Both the position numbers and the translations under genes were made by a program. DNA of 64,000 nt, from positions 930,001 through 994,000 of the forward strand of contig NZ_SZPZ01000002.1 in NCBI RefSeq assembly GCF_005233875.1, given 5' to 3'. Source of the stretch: Kribbella jiaozuonensis. GTDB lineage: Bacteria > Actinomycetota > Actinomycetes > Propionibacteriales > Kribbellaceae. Positions 18,256-26,551 of the stretch are shown here, piece after piece (within the stretch, counting starts at the first letter, position 1; each line of letters opens with the position of its first letter). A model generated the notes under the pieces. It ran no database searches. It was not told the origin of the DNA and saw nothing but the letters and a program-made list of their open reading frames with translations.

Positions 18256-18648
18256 CTTCCCGGCGTACTCCGCGGCCTCGGTCTCGTCGGCGTACTTCGT
18301 GCGCGGCCAGAAGAAGCCGCGCAGACCGTCGCCCTTGGTGCGGGGTACGACGTGGACGTGCAGGTGCGGCACGGACTGGGACACAACGTTGTTGACGGCA
18401 ACGAACGAGCCCTGCGCGTCGAACGCCGTACGCACCGCGTCGGCGACCGACCGGGCCGCGCCGAAGAGCGGCACCATCAGCTCGTCGGGCAACTCCACCA
18501 GCGTCGCGACATGCGTGCGCGGCACCAGAAGCGTGTGCCCTTTGAACACCGGCCGGACATCCAGGAAGCCGACGACCTCCGGCGTGTCCAGCACGATCTG
18601 CGCCGGCGTCGTACCCGCGATGATCGAACAGAAGAGACAGTCAGCCAC
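18232..18648 (-). CDS. HIT family nucleotide hydrolase/transferase
   Basis: A 138-residue HINT-type protein. CLFCSIIAG at the N-terminus carries the two zinc-ligand Cys common in bacterial HIT proteins, and HLHVHVVPR near residue 96 is the histidine triad with the nucleophilic His. Such enzymes hydrolyse AMP-lysine or dinucleotide polyphosphates. The FFWPRTKYADETEAAEYAGK tail is typical of actinobacterial members. It lies downstream of the antiporter gene on the same strand with a 9-bp gap, probably one operon. Confidence 0.9.
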   Translation of the reverse strand: MADCLFCSIIAGTTPAQIVLDTPEVVGFLDVRPVFKGHTLLVPRTHVATLVELPDELMVPLFGAARSVADAVRTAFDAQGSFVAVNNVVSQSVPHLHVHVVPRTKGDGLRGFFWPRTKYADETEAAEYAGKLRAALAG

Positions 18649-18657
18649 GCCGCCAAC

Positions 18658-20586
18658 CTAACCCAGCTTCTCGTCGACGAAGCACCAGCGCCACGTCTCG
18701 CCCGGCTCGAAGCTGCGCATCACCGGGTGCTTCTCTGAGTCGTAATGCTTGCTCGCGTGCTTCATCTCCGACGAGTCGCAGCATCCGACGTGACCGCAGC
18801 CCAGGCACAGCCGCAGGTGCACCCAGGACGTGCCGTCGGCCAGGCATTCCTCGCAGCCGTCCGGAGTGTTCGGCGCGACCACCACCGGCGCCTGGTCGAG
18901 ATGCTCGCACGCCCCGCCCGGCAGCAGTTTCGGCTTCAGGTCCTCCGAGCGCCCGCCGACGTCGTCGTCCTCGTCGCGGTCCAGGATCGACTCCTCGATG
19001 TCGAGCGCGTTCTGCGCCCGCTGCAGCACCTCGTCGGCGACCAGCCCGGCGTCGCGAACCTTCAGGATGTGCGTACGTTCCGCTTCGAGCATCGCGATCC
19101 GCAACCGCCGGTACGCCTCGCTCGGCGTCTCGTACTCGCTCTCCGGCCGCCCGAGCCGCTCCCACGCGGCCTGCGCCCGCGCCTCGCCCCGCTGCCGCAG
19201 TACGTCGAGCACGGCAGGCGGGTCCGACGGCGACGAGATCTCGTCGAGTTTCTCGATCGCGGCCCGATGAGCTCCCTGCAGTACGGCGGCCTCCTGCAGC
19301 GCGTCCTCGGCCGGATCCGGCCCGGGCAGACCCAACCGCCGTACCAGCCAGGGCAGCGTCGACCCCTGGACGAGCAGCGTGCCAGCAGTCACGGTCAGGG
19401 CGATGAACACGAGTACTTCGCGATGCGGCGTGCTCTCGGGCAGCGTGAACACCGCGGCCAGCGTGACCACACCGCGCATACCGGCCCAACACACCACGAT
19501 CAGCGCCCGCCGCGAGACCGGTCCGGGGCGGGACGGACCGAGGACCCGCCGCGAGAGCAACGTGGTCGGAATGATCCAGATCGGCCGCAGCAGAACCACC
19601 GCGAGGAACACCGCGATCGTGGCCGCCGCGATCAGCCAGGCCGGCAGCGGGCTGTTGCCGAGGGCGTCGAGGATCCAGCGCGTCTGCAGGCCGATCAGCA
19701 GGAAGACCATGTTTTCGAGCAGGAACTGGATCGTCCGCCAGTTGGTCCGCTCGGACATCCGCGACTTGGCCGACTGGATGATCGGCGCCTTGTGCCCGAG
19801 CAGCAGACCGGTGACGACGACGGACAGTACGCCGGACGCGTGCACGTAATGGTTCTCGGCCGCGATGTACGCGACGAACGGCGCGGTCAGGCTCAGCGTG
19901 GTGTCCAGGACCGGATCGGTGAACCGGCGGCGGATCTTCGCCAGGACGAACGCCACCACCACACCGATGAGCACACCGCCGCCGGCCGCGCGCAGGAAGT
20001 CCAGGGTGACGTGCAGGACGGTGGGCGCGACGATGGCTGCGGCGAGCGCCGTACGTAGACAGACGAGCGCGGTCGCGTCGTTCATCAGGCTCTCGCCCTC
20101 GAGGATCGTGACGATCCGGCGGGGGAGGCCGACGCGCTTGGCGATCGCAGTCGCGGCCACGGCGTCGGGCGGCGCGACGACGGCGCCGATCGCGAACGCG
20201 GCCCAGAACGGCAGCGGCTCCTGGCCGATCGACTCCGCGACCGCGCCGAGCAACCACCAGGCGACGAGGCCGACACCCAGCGCGGTGAAGGCGACCAGGC
20301 CGACGGACAGCAGACCGATCGACCGACGGTGCTTGGTGAAGTCGACCAGGCTGGTCTTGATCGCGGCCGAGTACAGCAGCGGCGGCAGGAACCCGACCAG
20401 GACGACCTCGGGCGCGAGCTCGATCCGGGGGATGAACGGCAGGTACGACACGGCGATCCCGATGACCACCAGCAGCAGGGGAGCCGAGATCCCTATCCGC
20501 CGCGCCAGCGCGGCACCGGCCGCGACGACGGCGACGAGGGCCACGACCTCGATCGCGATATGCACGCGCACAGTGTCGCAGTGCAC
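18658..20586 (-). CDS. CPA1-type Na+/H+ antiporter with C-terminal UBP zinc finger
   Basis: A 642-residue protein. Residues about 5-420 form 11-13 membrane segments with the antiporter core (IELAPEVVLVGFLPPLLYS; AFAIGAVVAPPDAVAATAIAKR with the ion-binding Asp; LEGESLMNDATALV; WAGMRGVVTLA). A cytosolic helical region follows. The last 80 residues are a ZnF-UBP: CEHL, CEEC, LRLCLGCGHVGCC and SEKHPVMRSF, with its Cys/His set complete. It exchanges Na+ for H+ for pH and salt homeostasis. Alternative GTG starts lie at 20571 and 20565, and no clear Shine-Dalgarno decides between them. Confidence 0.9.
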   Translation of the reverse strand: MHCDTVRVHIAIEVVALVAVVAAGAALARRIGISAPLLLVVIGIAVSYLPFIPRIELAPEVVLVGFLPPLLYSAAIKTSLVDFTKHRRSIGLLSVGLVAFTALGVGLVAWWLLGAVAESIGQEPLPFWAAFAIGAVVAPPDAVAATAIAKRVGLPRRIVTILEGESLMNDATALVCLRTALAAAIVAPTVLHVTLDFLRAAGGGVLIGVVVAFVLAKIRRRFTDPVLDTTLSLTAPFVAYIAAENHYVHASGVLSVVVTGLLLGHKAPIIQSAKSRMSERTNWRTIQFLLENMVFLLIGLQTRWILDALGNSPLPAWLIAAATIAVFLAVVLLRPIWIIPTTLLSRRVLGPSRPGPVSRRALIVVCWAGMRGVVTLAAVFTLPESTPHREVLVFIALTVTAGTLLVQGSTLPWLVRRLGLPGPDPAEDALQEAAVLQGAHRAAIEKLDEISSPSDPPAVLDVLRQRGEARAQAAWERLGRPESEYETPSEAYRRLRIAMLEAERTHILKVRDAGLVADEVLQRAQNALDIEESILDRDEDDDVGGRSEDLKPKLLPGGACEHLDQAPVVVAPNTPDGCEECLADGTSWVHLRLCLGCGHVGCCDSSEMKHASKHYDSEKHPVMRSFEPGETWRWCFVDEKLG

Positions 20587-20687
20587 AGCGGATTTGCACT
20601 GCCTGGTTCGCCCACGGCTGAGTCCGGGGCTGGTCAGGCTGGAGGTAGTCCTCTAGCGTGTGAGCAGCCGATCACCAGGAGTGACTG

Positions 20688-22196
20688 ATGCGTCGTCGTG
20701 TGCTTGCTCTTGCAGGTGTCGTTGCTCTCCTGTTGTCGCCCGTGGTTCCAGCGGCCGCCGACACCACGGTGGTCAACGGATGCGTCGCCTCGGTGCCCGA
20801 GCCCGGTACGACGACGCCCGTACGGATCTGCTACTCGCTCTTCAAACCGGCGACGGCCTCCGCGCAGCACACCGTGCCGCTGATCTTCCACAGCCACGGG
20901 TGGGGCGGCAGTCGCACGAGCGACCCTGCCGCGTTCAAGGACTGGCTCGACGCGGGGTTCGGAGTACTGAGCTTCGACCAGCGCAGCTTCGGCGAGAGTA
21001 CGGGCATCGCGCACGTGATGAACCCGGACTACGAGGGTCGCGATGTCGTCAAGCTCATCGACCTGGTGGCCGGCCTCGACTGGGTGACGAAGCAGCGGCC
21101 GGGTGATCCGTTGATCGGCGCGATCGGCGGTTCGTACGGCGGCGGGTACCAGTTCGCCGGGGCGTTCACCGAGCTGCGCGACAGCGGGCGCACCCGGTTC
21201 GACGCGCTCGCGCCGGAGGTCACCTGGTGGGACCTCAAGCAGAGCCTGGCGCCGCAGGAGGCTGCGCGGACCATGTGGCTCTCGATCCTGTTCGCGGGTG
21301 GCGGTACGCATCTCCCGCCGGCGGTATCGGCGGCGTTCGTGGCGCTGATCGCGACCGGCGCGTGGCCGGCGGGGAAGGCGGGTCGCGATCTCGACGCGTT
21401 CTTCGTGCACAACGGCCCGGCCTGGCACGTCGCGCAAGGCCGCAAGTTGGACCTGCCGGTCCTGTTCGGTCAGGGGATCTCGGACAACCTCTTCAATCTC
21501 AATCAGGGCCTTGCGAACTTCGACCACGCGTTGACGTCACGAGCAAGGGGGCGGTCGATCTTCGTCGGGTACAACGGCGGTCACACGCTGCCCAGCGTCG
21601 TACCGCCCGGATTCGCGACGGCCGGCGATCCGTGCTCGATCGCGCTCGGATCGCCGAACTTCGCGAGTCTCTCGATCCGCTTCATGCAACTCCAGCTCCT
21701 GCACAAGTCGACCGGTCTCACCGGCTTCGGCACCTACCATCTGTCGACCGCTGATGGTCGTTGCCTAACGCAACAGAACCTGACGCCGAACAAGAGCTTC
21801 CGGCTAGGCAAGATCGTTGCCCCGACCGGCGTCGGTCTGCCCGTGAACCTGCCGATCGCCAAGGGTCCGCTGACGATCGCCGGTACGCCGACGCTGACCG
21901 CGCGCGTCTACACGGTGATCCCGCAATCCGCGGCGTACTTCGCACTGAGTGTCGGCAAGAGCCCGTTGACCGCGAAGATCGTGCAGAACAACACGATGCC
22001 GCTGCGCGAGAAGCATCCGGCGCGGGGAGTCTCACGCACGATCGAGCTGCCGGCGATCGCGGTCGACGTACCGGTCGGCCAGAATCTGTACCTCACCGTC
22101 GCCCCGGTCGCCGATATGTACGCCGGGCAGCGTGGACCCCTCCCGGGTGTGATGATGCTGAAGAACGGCACGCTGCGCATCCATTCGGTGAGGTAG
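20688..22196 (+). CDS. Secreted alpha/beta-hydrolase (X-Pro dipeptidyl-peptidase/CocE-like)
   Basis: A 502-residue protein. A Sec signal peptide occupies residues 1-25 (RRR, hydrophobic core, PAAAD cleavage). The hydrolase core has the oxyanion-hole region IFHSHGWGG (about 66), VLSFDQRSFGES (about 93), the nucleophile elbow GGSYGGGY (about 146) and a late FVGYNGGH that can supply the His. From about 350 a beta-rich C-terminal domain resembles the galactose-binding-like domain of S15 enzymes. The substrate is an ester or peptide, not determinable. ATG 20688 follows AGGAGTGACTG. The esterase gene follows after 4 bp. Confidence 0.82.
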   Translation: MRRRVLALAGVVALLLSPVVPAAADTTVVNGCVASVPEPGTTTPVRICYSLFKPATASAQHTVPLIFHSHGWGGSRTSDPAAFKDWLDAGFGVLSFDQRSFGESTGIAHVMNPDYEGRDVVKLIDLVAGLDWVTKQRPGDPLIGAIGGSYGGGYQFAGAFTELRDSGRTRFDALAPEVTWWDLKQSLAPQEAARTMWLSILFAGGGTHLPPAVSAAFVALIATGAWPAGKAGRDLDAFFVHNGPAWHVAQGRKLDLPVLFGQGISDNLFNLNQGLANFDHALTSRARGRSIFVGYNGGHTLPSVVPPGFATAGDPCSIALGSPNFASLSIRFMQLQLLHKSTGLTGFGTYHLSTADGRCLTQQNLTPNKSFRLGKIVAPTGVGLPVNLPIAKGPLTIAGTPTLTARVYTVIPQSAAYFALSVGKSPLTAKIVQNNTMPLREKHPARGVSRTIELPAIAVDVPVGQNLYLTVAPVADMYAGQRGPLPGVMMLKNGTLRIHSVR

Positions 22197-22200
22197 GACG

Positions 22201-22836
22201 ATGCTGGTCACGGAAACGTTCGAGTACGACGGGGGTCGGGACGTCACCGCGTATGTGCCGGCCGAGACGCCTGAAGCGGTCGTGTTCGCGGGGGATGGTC
22301 AGCTGATCTCGCAGTGGGGCGAGTTCCTCAACGCGGCGGACGACGTACCGCCGACGCTGCTTGTCGCGACGCACCGGCTGGACGACGAGATGGAGCGGCT
22401 GCACGAGTACTCGCCCGGATTCGAGCCGGAGCGGTTCGCGGCGCACGAAGAGTTCTTCGTCGAGGATGTCCGCTCTTGGGTGCGAACGCGTTTTGATTTG
22501 GCGCTGCCGGCTAAGCGTACGGCGGTCTTCGGCGTCTCGGCGAGCGGCGAACTGGCGCTCGCGATCGGGCTCCGGCATCCCGACCTCTACGGCACGATCT
22601 TCTGCGCGTCACCCGGCGGGGGATACCAGCCACCCGGCGACATGGGGAGTTCGCTGCCGCGCGCGTACTTCGTCGGCGGCACCGAGGAGCCGTGGTTCCT
22701 CGAGAACGCGACCCGCTGGGCCGACGCACTCCGCGACGCCGGCGCTGACGTCGTCATCACCGAGCGGCAAGGCGACCACGGCGACGACTTCTGGCGCCAG
22801 GAACTCCCACTGATGGCAGCCTGGGCCTTCGCCTAA
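22201..22836 (+). CDS. Putative esterase (enterochelin-esterase/Fes-like alpha/beta hydrolase)
   Basis: A 211-residue cytosolic protein without a signal peptide. DVTAYVPAETPEAVVFAGDG forms the first strands. FGVSASGELALAIGLRHPDLYG (about 108-129) is the nucleophile elbow, with Ser in GVSASG. DHGDDFW near 192 can provide the catalytic His. The arrangement fits the esterase D/Fes branch. It lies 4 bp downstream of the secreted hydrolase, so the two probably form a transcription unit. Its end overlaps the convergent DUF402 gene by 4 bp. Confidence 0.75.
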   Translation: MLVTETFEYDGGRDVTAYVPAETPEAVVFAGDGQLISQWGEFLNAADDVPPTLLVATHRLDDEMERLHEYSPGFEPERFAAHEEFFVEDVRSWVRTRFDLALPAKRTAVFGVSASGELALAIGLRHPDLYGTIFCASPGGGYQPPGDMGSSLPRAYFVGGTEEPWFLENATRWADALRDAGADVVITERQGDHGDDFWRQELPLMAAWAFA

Positions 22837-23327
22837 CGAACCTTGTCGAGATACGTCTTGTAGACGGTGAGGAACGGCTCCTCGGTAGACACCGCTTCCA
22901 CCAACCAGTCACACGTCTCGCGCGCGGTCGCGATCACCTCGGCCGGATACCCGTACTGCACCTGATGCTCGGCGAACTCGTCCTCATCGTCGATGAACAC
23001 GTTCCCGTCCCGCCGCTTGATCACATCGAGATCCAGATCGATCATCGTCACCACATCGTCGGAGAACTCGACCGGCGTGGTGATATCGGCATAGATCTCG
23101 GTGTACCGCGGCTCGTCGTTGAACAGCGCCGTGAACCACTTACCCCGCGGAAACAGTTGCACATGAGCCTGCTCCTGCGTCACCACCGGCTCATCACCCC
23201 GCTGCGACACAGACCCCGCCGCCGCCCCCAACCACACCCCGTACTCATCCTCCCCGAGAAACCGCATCCACTGATGCCAGTGCAGCTTCTCGTCGTACTT
23301 GCGGTAAACGACCCGGACATCACGCAT
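22833..23327 (-). CDS. DUF402 family protein (nucleoside-phosphatase-like), copy 1
   Basis: A 164-residue protein. The barrel strands read RVVYRKYDEKLHWHQWMRFL, HVQLFPRGKWFTALFND and YTEIYADITTPVEF. The acidic metal-site segment MIDLDLDVIKRRDG is followed by IDDEDEFAEHQ and a C-terminal helix. DUF402 proteins include a characterised actinobacterial nucleoside di/triphosphatase that uses this Asp cluster. ATG 23327 is the natural start; the longer frame would translate the hairpin-rich leader. The leader holds a 9-bp inverted repeat (23340-23348 with 23379-23387). It is about 40 percent identical by eye to the copy at 23961. Confidence 0.82.
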   Translation of the reverse strand: MRDVRVVYRKYDEKLHWHQWMRFLGEDEYGVWLGAAAGSVSQRGDEPVVTQEQAHVQLFPRGKWFTALFNDEPRYTEIYADITTPVEFSDDVVTMIDLDLDVIKRRDGNVFIDDEDEFAEHQVQYGYPAEVIATARETCDWLVEAVSTEEPFLTVYKTYLDKVR

Positions 23328-23339
23328 AACCCCAAACCT

Positions 23340-23955
23340 ATCGGCCGAAAGGTGCGCCCATGGAGCAGCAGCCACCCGTCGGCCGATGTCCATGTGACTC
23401 CTGAGTACGACGGAGTTGGTCGTCTTCGGGCTGGTCCGGGATTTCTGCAGGTTCATGCAAGTTTGCGCTGGGGAGTGGACCGGTCGCGTAATGCGACCGA
23501 GCATGGTGTGGTGCCGGAAACCCCGACACGCGTGATCGGCCCTTGTCGGCTCAGGGGGGCTCCTAGCCGACGGGGGCCGGTTGCTGTCTTTCCAGGCGTT
23601 CACGGAGGGCAGCGATAGCCGTCTGAGGCTGGATCAGTCGCCGGCGGCTCGCGGCTAGGCCGCTGGGGCGATGCACCCGCCACGGTCGGCGCCTACGCGC
23701 GCGGCGGTTTGCACCCCGCCAGGGGCGTTGCGCCTCCGCGCCACGGTCTGCGCAACCACTGGGCGGTCGATCGCGCGGTAGCGCGCACGGGTGCGGGCGG
23801 CAGCCCGCAGGTCCGGCGGCAGCCGGAAGATCCCGGCGATCGCCGGAAGGGATGCTCCGGGCGATAGCCCCGGGGGTGGGTGGGGCGGCGCGTAGGACGG
23901 CGACGAAGGAGCCGCCCGTAGCCCCGCGAGGGCCGATCACCACCACCCGCGCGGG
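23340..23955. other. Non-coding stretch, hairpin-rich, between two DUF402 genes
   Basis: This is the only gene-free stretch over 300 bases in the window (23328-23960). No frame gives a recognisable protein. Besides the element at 23532-23940 it holds a 9-bp inverted repeat ATCGGCCGA/TCGGCCGAT (23340-23387), a 7-bp hairpin CGGTCGC/GCGACCG (23481-23499) and a 10-bp palindrome CCCGCGCGGG (23946-23955). Confidence 0.75.
23532..23940 (-). ncRNA. Candidate 409-nt structured RNA or palindromic repeat element
   Basis: The ends form a 12-bp perfect inverted repeat (GTGATCGGCCCT / AGGGCCGATCAC), extendable with G-U pairs. Inside are at least nine stems: 23540-23576 (GTCGGCT core), 23651-23663, 23727-23756 (GTTGCGC/GCGCAAC), and then four in a row at 23773-23786, 23792-23809, 23812-23827 and 23833-23846. 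These four have 4-nt loops and only 2-5 nt between them. Further stems lie at 23857-23873 and 23883-23917. The strand is not determined; minus is given because both flanking genes read that way. It could instead be a REP/MITE-like element; it has no open frame and no target duplication that I can see. Confidence 0.45.
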
Positions 23956-23960
23956 CTGGA

Positions 23961-24461
23961 TTACATGCTTCGGATGAGTTCGAGGTACGGCTTGTAGGCG
24001 GTCGTGAAGGGTTCTGTGGTGGTGATGGTGGCGGCTAGGTGGTCGCAGGTTGCCTGGGCTGTGGCGACCACCTGGGGTGGGTAGTTGTAGCGGACCTGGT
24101 GGGCATGGAATTCGTCTTCGTCCATGACGTGGACGGTGCCGTCGCGCAACAACCGGATGTCCAGGTCCAGATCGACCAGCGTCACCGAGTCGACGCCGAA
24201 CTCCGCCGGCATCGTGATGTCGCAGTAGATCGCCGTCTGGTGCGGCTCGTCGTTGAAGAGCGCGCTCCACCACTGACCGCGCGGAAACAGCCGGACCCGG
24301 TGGTGGTCGATGGTTTTCCAGCTCCCGTCAGCCCGCTGACCCTGGGTCCCGGGGACGGAGCCGACCCACAGCCCGTGCTCGTCCTCGCCGAGGCGGATTG
24401 CCTCCACGAGCCGATGCGGCTGCCCGTCGTACTTCTGGAACAGGGTCCTCACCAGGTCCAT
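23961..24461 (-). CDS. DUF402 family protein, copy 2
   Basis: A 166-residue paralogue of the gene ending at 22833. The same blocks are visible: [63 protein letters not shown] (Asp metal site) and [16 protein letters not shown]. The family is linked to nucleoside phosphate hydrolysis. ATG 24461 starts at the first conserved strand. The gene is divergent from dxs with 169 bp between them. The two copies are separated by the hairpin array, so the duplication is not a simple tandem one. Confidence 0.82.
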   Translation of the reverse strand: MDLVRTLFQKYDGQPHRLVEAIRLGEDEHGLWVGSVPGTQGQRADGSWKTIDHHRVRLFPRGQWWSALFNDEPHQTAIYCDITMPAEFGVDSVTLVDLDLDIRLLRDGTVHVMDEDEFHAHQVRYNYPPQVVATAQATCDHLAATITTTEPFTTAYKPYLELIRSM

Positions 24462-24630
24462 ACCGATGACTCTAAGTGAGACGCACACCACGCCGAACCA
24501 GCGACTCCCGGGAAGCGTCTTGGAGTGTGAGATTGCCCAAGACCGGCTCAACGGCCCGTTTCCGAGTTCGGATTCCGGGCGAGGCGAGCATAGACTCAAG
24601 CATTCGAGAAAGACCTGCGGGAGGAGCTCG

Positions 24631-26523
24631 ATGGGCGTGCTGGAGACGGTAGGAGGTCCGGCGGACCTCAAGAAGCTGACTAATCAACAGCTCACCGATC
24701 TCGCGGCGGAGATCCGGGACGTGCTGGTCGAGACCGTGTCCCGGACCGGGGGTCACCTCGGCCCGAACCTGGGGATGGTCGAGATCACCCTGGCGATGCA
24801 CCGCGTCTTCGACTCGCCCCGCGACCGTCTCGTCTTCGACGTCGGTCACCAGGCCTACGTGCACAAGCTGGTCACCGGCCGTGCGCCGAAGTTCGACACG
24901 CTCCGTCAGCAGGGCGGCCTGTCCGGATACCCCAGCCACGCCGAGTCCGAGCACGACATCATCGAGAACAGCCACGCCTCGACGGCTCTCTCGTACGCCG
25001 ACGGCCTGGCCAAGGCGTACCGGCTGAACAAAGAGGACCGCCACGTCGTCGCCCTGATCGGCGACGGCGGCCTGACCGGCGGTATGGCCTGGGAGGCGCT
25101 GAACAACATCGCCGCCGCCAAGGACCTCAAGCTGGTCATCATCGTCAACGACAACGGCCGCTCGTACAGCGACACCGTCGGCGGCCTGGCGACGCACCTG
25201 ACCACCCTGCGCACCAACCCGCGGTACGAGAAGGTCCTCGACCTGATCAAGAAGAACCTCGGCCGTACTCCGTACGTCGGCCCGCCGATGTACGAGGTGC
25301 TGCACGGGATCAAGAAGGGCCTGAAGGACATGCTCGCCCCGCAGGGCATGTTCGAGGACCTCGGCCTGAAGTACGTCGGACCCGTCGCCGGCCACGACCG
25401 TGAGGCGATGGAGGACGCGCTGCGCAGCGCGAAGGCGTTCGGCGGACCGGTGATCGTGCACGCGGTGACCAAGAAGGGCTTCGGGTACGCCGCCGCCGAG
25501 CAGGACGAGGAGGACAACTTCCACCAGGTCCGCCCGGCCAACAAGCCGCGCGGCTGGACGGACGTGTTCTCCGACGAGCTGATCAAGATCGGCCACCGCC
25601 GCCCGGACGTCGTCGCGGTCACGGCGGCGATGCTGCACCCGACCGGCCTGGCTGCGTTCGCGGACGAGTTCCCGGACCGGACGTTCGACGTCGGCATCGC
25701 GGAGCAGCATGCGGTGACGAGTGCGGCCGGTCTCGCGATGGGCGGTCTGCACCCGGTCGTCGCCATCTACGCGACGTTCCTCAACCGCGCCTTCGACCAG
25801 GTCCTCATGGACGTCGCTCTGCACAAGTGCGGCGTCACGTTCGCGCTGGACCGCGCCGGTGTGACCGGTGACGACGGCCCGAGCCACAACGGCATGTGGG
25901 ACATGTCGATCCTCCAGGTCGTCCCCGGCCTCCGGCTGGCGGCGCCGCGCGACGGCAAGCGCGTGCAGGAGTTGCTCAACGAGGCAGTCGAGGTGGACGA
26001 CGCCCCGACCGTACTGCGGTACTCGAAGGGCGAGGTCGGCCCGGACATCGAGGCGATCGACCGCATCGGCCAGCTGGACGTGCTCAAGCGGACCGGCGAC
26101 GACGTACTGCTCGTCGGTATCGGCGCGATGGCGGCGACCGCGATGGACGTCGCGGATCGTCTCGAGGCGCACGGCTTCGGTGTCACCGTCGTCGACCCGC
26201 GCTGGGTGAAGCCCGTCGCGCCCGAGCTCGTCGAGCTGGCGGAGGACTTCAAGCTGGTCGCCACGATCGAGGACAACGGCCGGGCCGGTGGCTGCGGCTC
26301 GATGATCGCGCAGGCGGTTCGCGACGCGGGCATTGAGACCCCGATCCGCGATTTCGGCATCCCGCAGGAGTTCCTCCAGCACGCGAAGCGTGCCGCCGTA
26401 CTGCAGGAGATCGGGCTGACCGGGCAGGAGCTGGCCCGCGAGATCACCGAGCTGCTGTCGGAGCACCACGGCGACGCCCTCAATGCGCCCGACCCGGCGG
26501 GCGACCGCCCGGGCAACGCCTAG
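24631..26523 (+). CDS. dxs: 1-deoxy-D-xylulose-5-phosphate synthase
   Basis: A 630-residue thiamine-diphosphate enzyme that condenses pyruvate and glyceraldehyde-3-phosphate to DXP, the first step of the MEP isoprenoid pathway. GHLGPNLG (about 41) holds the conserved His, [16 protein letters not shown] (about 148) is the ThDP/Mg motif, and the transketolase domain has [15 protein letters not shown] (about 408). The C-terminal domain follows to the end. ATG 24631 has GGGAGGAG 6 nt upstream; a longer in-frame extension lacks family sequence. The peptidase gene starts 28 bp downstream and may be cotranscribed. Confidence 0.98.
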   Translation: MGVLETVGGPADLKKLTNQQLTDLAAEIRDVLVETVSRTGGHLGPNLGMVEITLAMHRVFDSPRDRLVFDVGHQAYVHKLVTGRAPKFDTLRQQGGLSGYPSHAESEHDIIENSHASTALSYADGLAKAYRLNKEDRHVVALIGDGGLTGGMAWEALNNIAAAKDLKLVIIVNDNGRSYSDTVGGLATHLTTLRTNPRYEKVLDLIKKNLGRTPYVGPPMYEVLHGIKKGLKDMLAPQGMFEDLGLKYVGPVAGHDREAMEDALRSAKAFGGPVIVHAVTKKGFGYAAAEQDEEDNFHQVRPANKPRGWTDVFSDELIKIGHRRPDVVAVTAAMLHPTGLAAFADEFPDRTFDVGIAEQHAVTSAAGLAMGGLHPVVAIYATFLNRAFDQVLMDVALHKCGVTFALDRAGVTGDDGPSHNGMWDMSILQVVPGLRLAAPRDGKRVQELLNEAVEVDDAPTVLRYSKGEVGPDIEAIDRIGQLDVLKRTGDDVLLVGIGAMAATAMDVADRLEAHGFGVTVVDPRWVKPVAPELVELAEDFKLVATIEDNGRAGGCGSMIAQAVRDAGIETPIRDFGIPQEFLQHAKRAAVLQEIGLTGQELAREITELLSEHHGDALNAPDPAGDRPGNA

Positions 26524-26551
26524 ACAGCGTCACTGACCAGGACCCAGGACC

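Noticed and set aside
23532..23940. Insertion sequence with terminal inverted repeats
   Set aside because: There is no transposase frame, and no target-site duplication is visible at the ends. It is kept only as an alternative reading of the hairpin element.
23563..24273. 236-codon minus-strand frame through the hairpin array
   Set aside because: It reads DUF402 copy 2 in a wrong frame and then Arg/Pro-rich hairpin sequence; there is no start signal and no homology.
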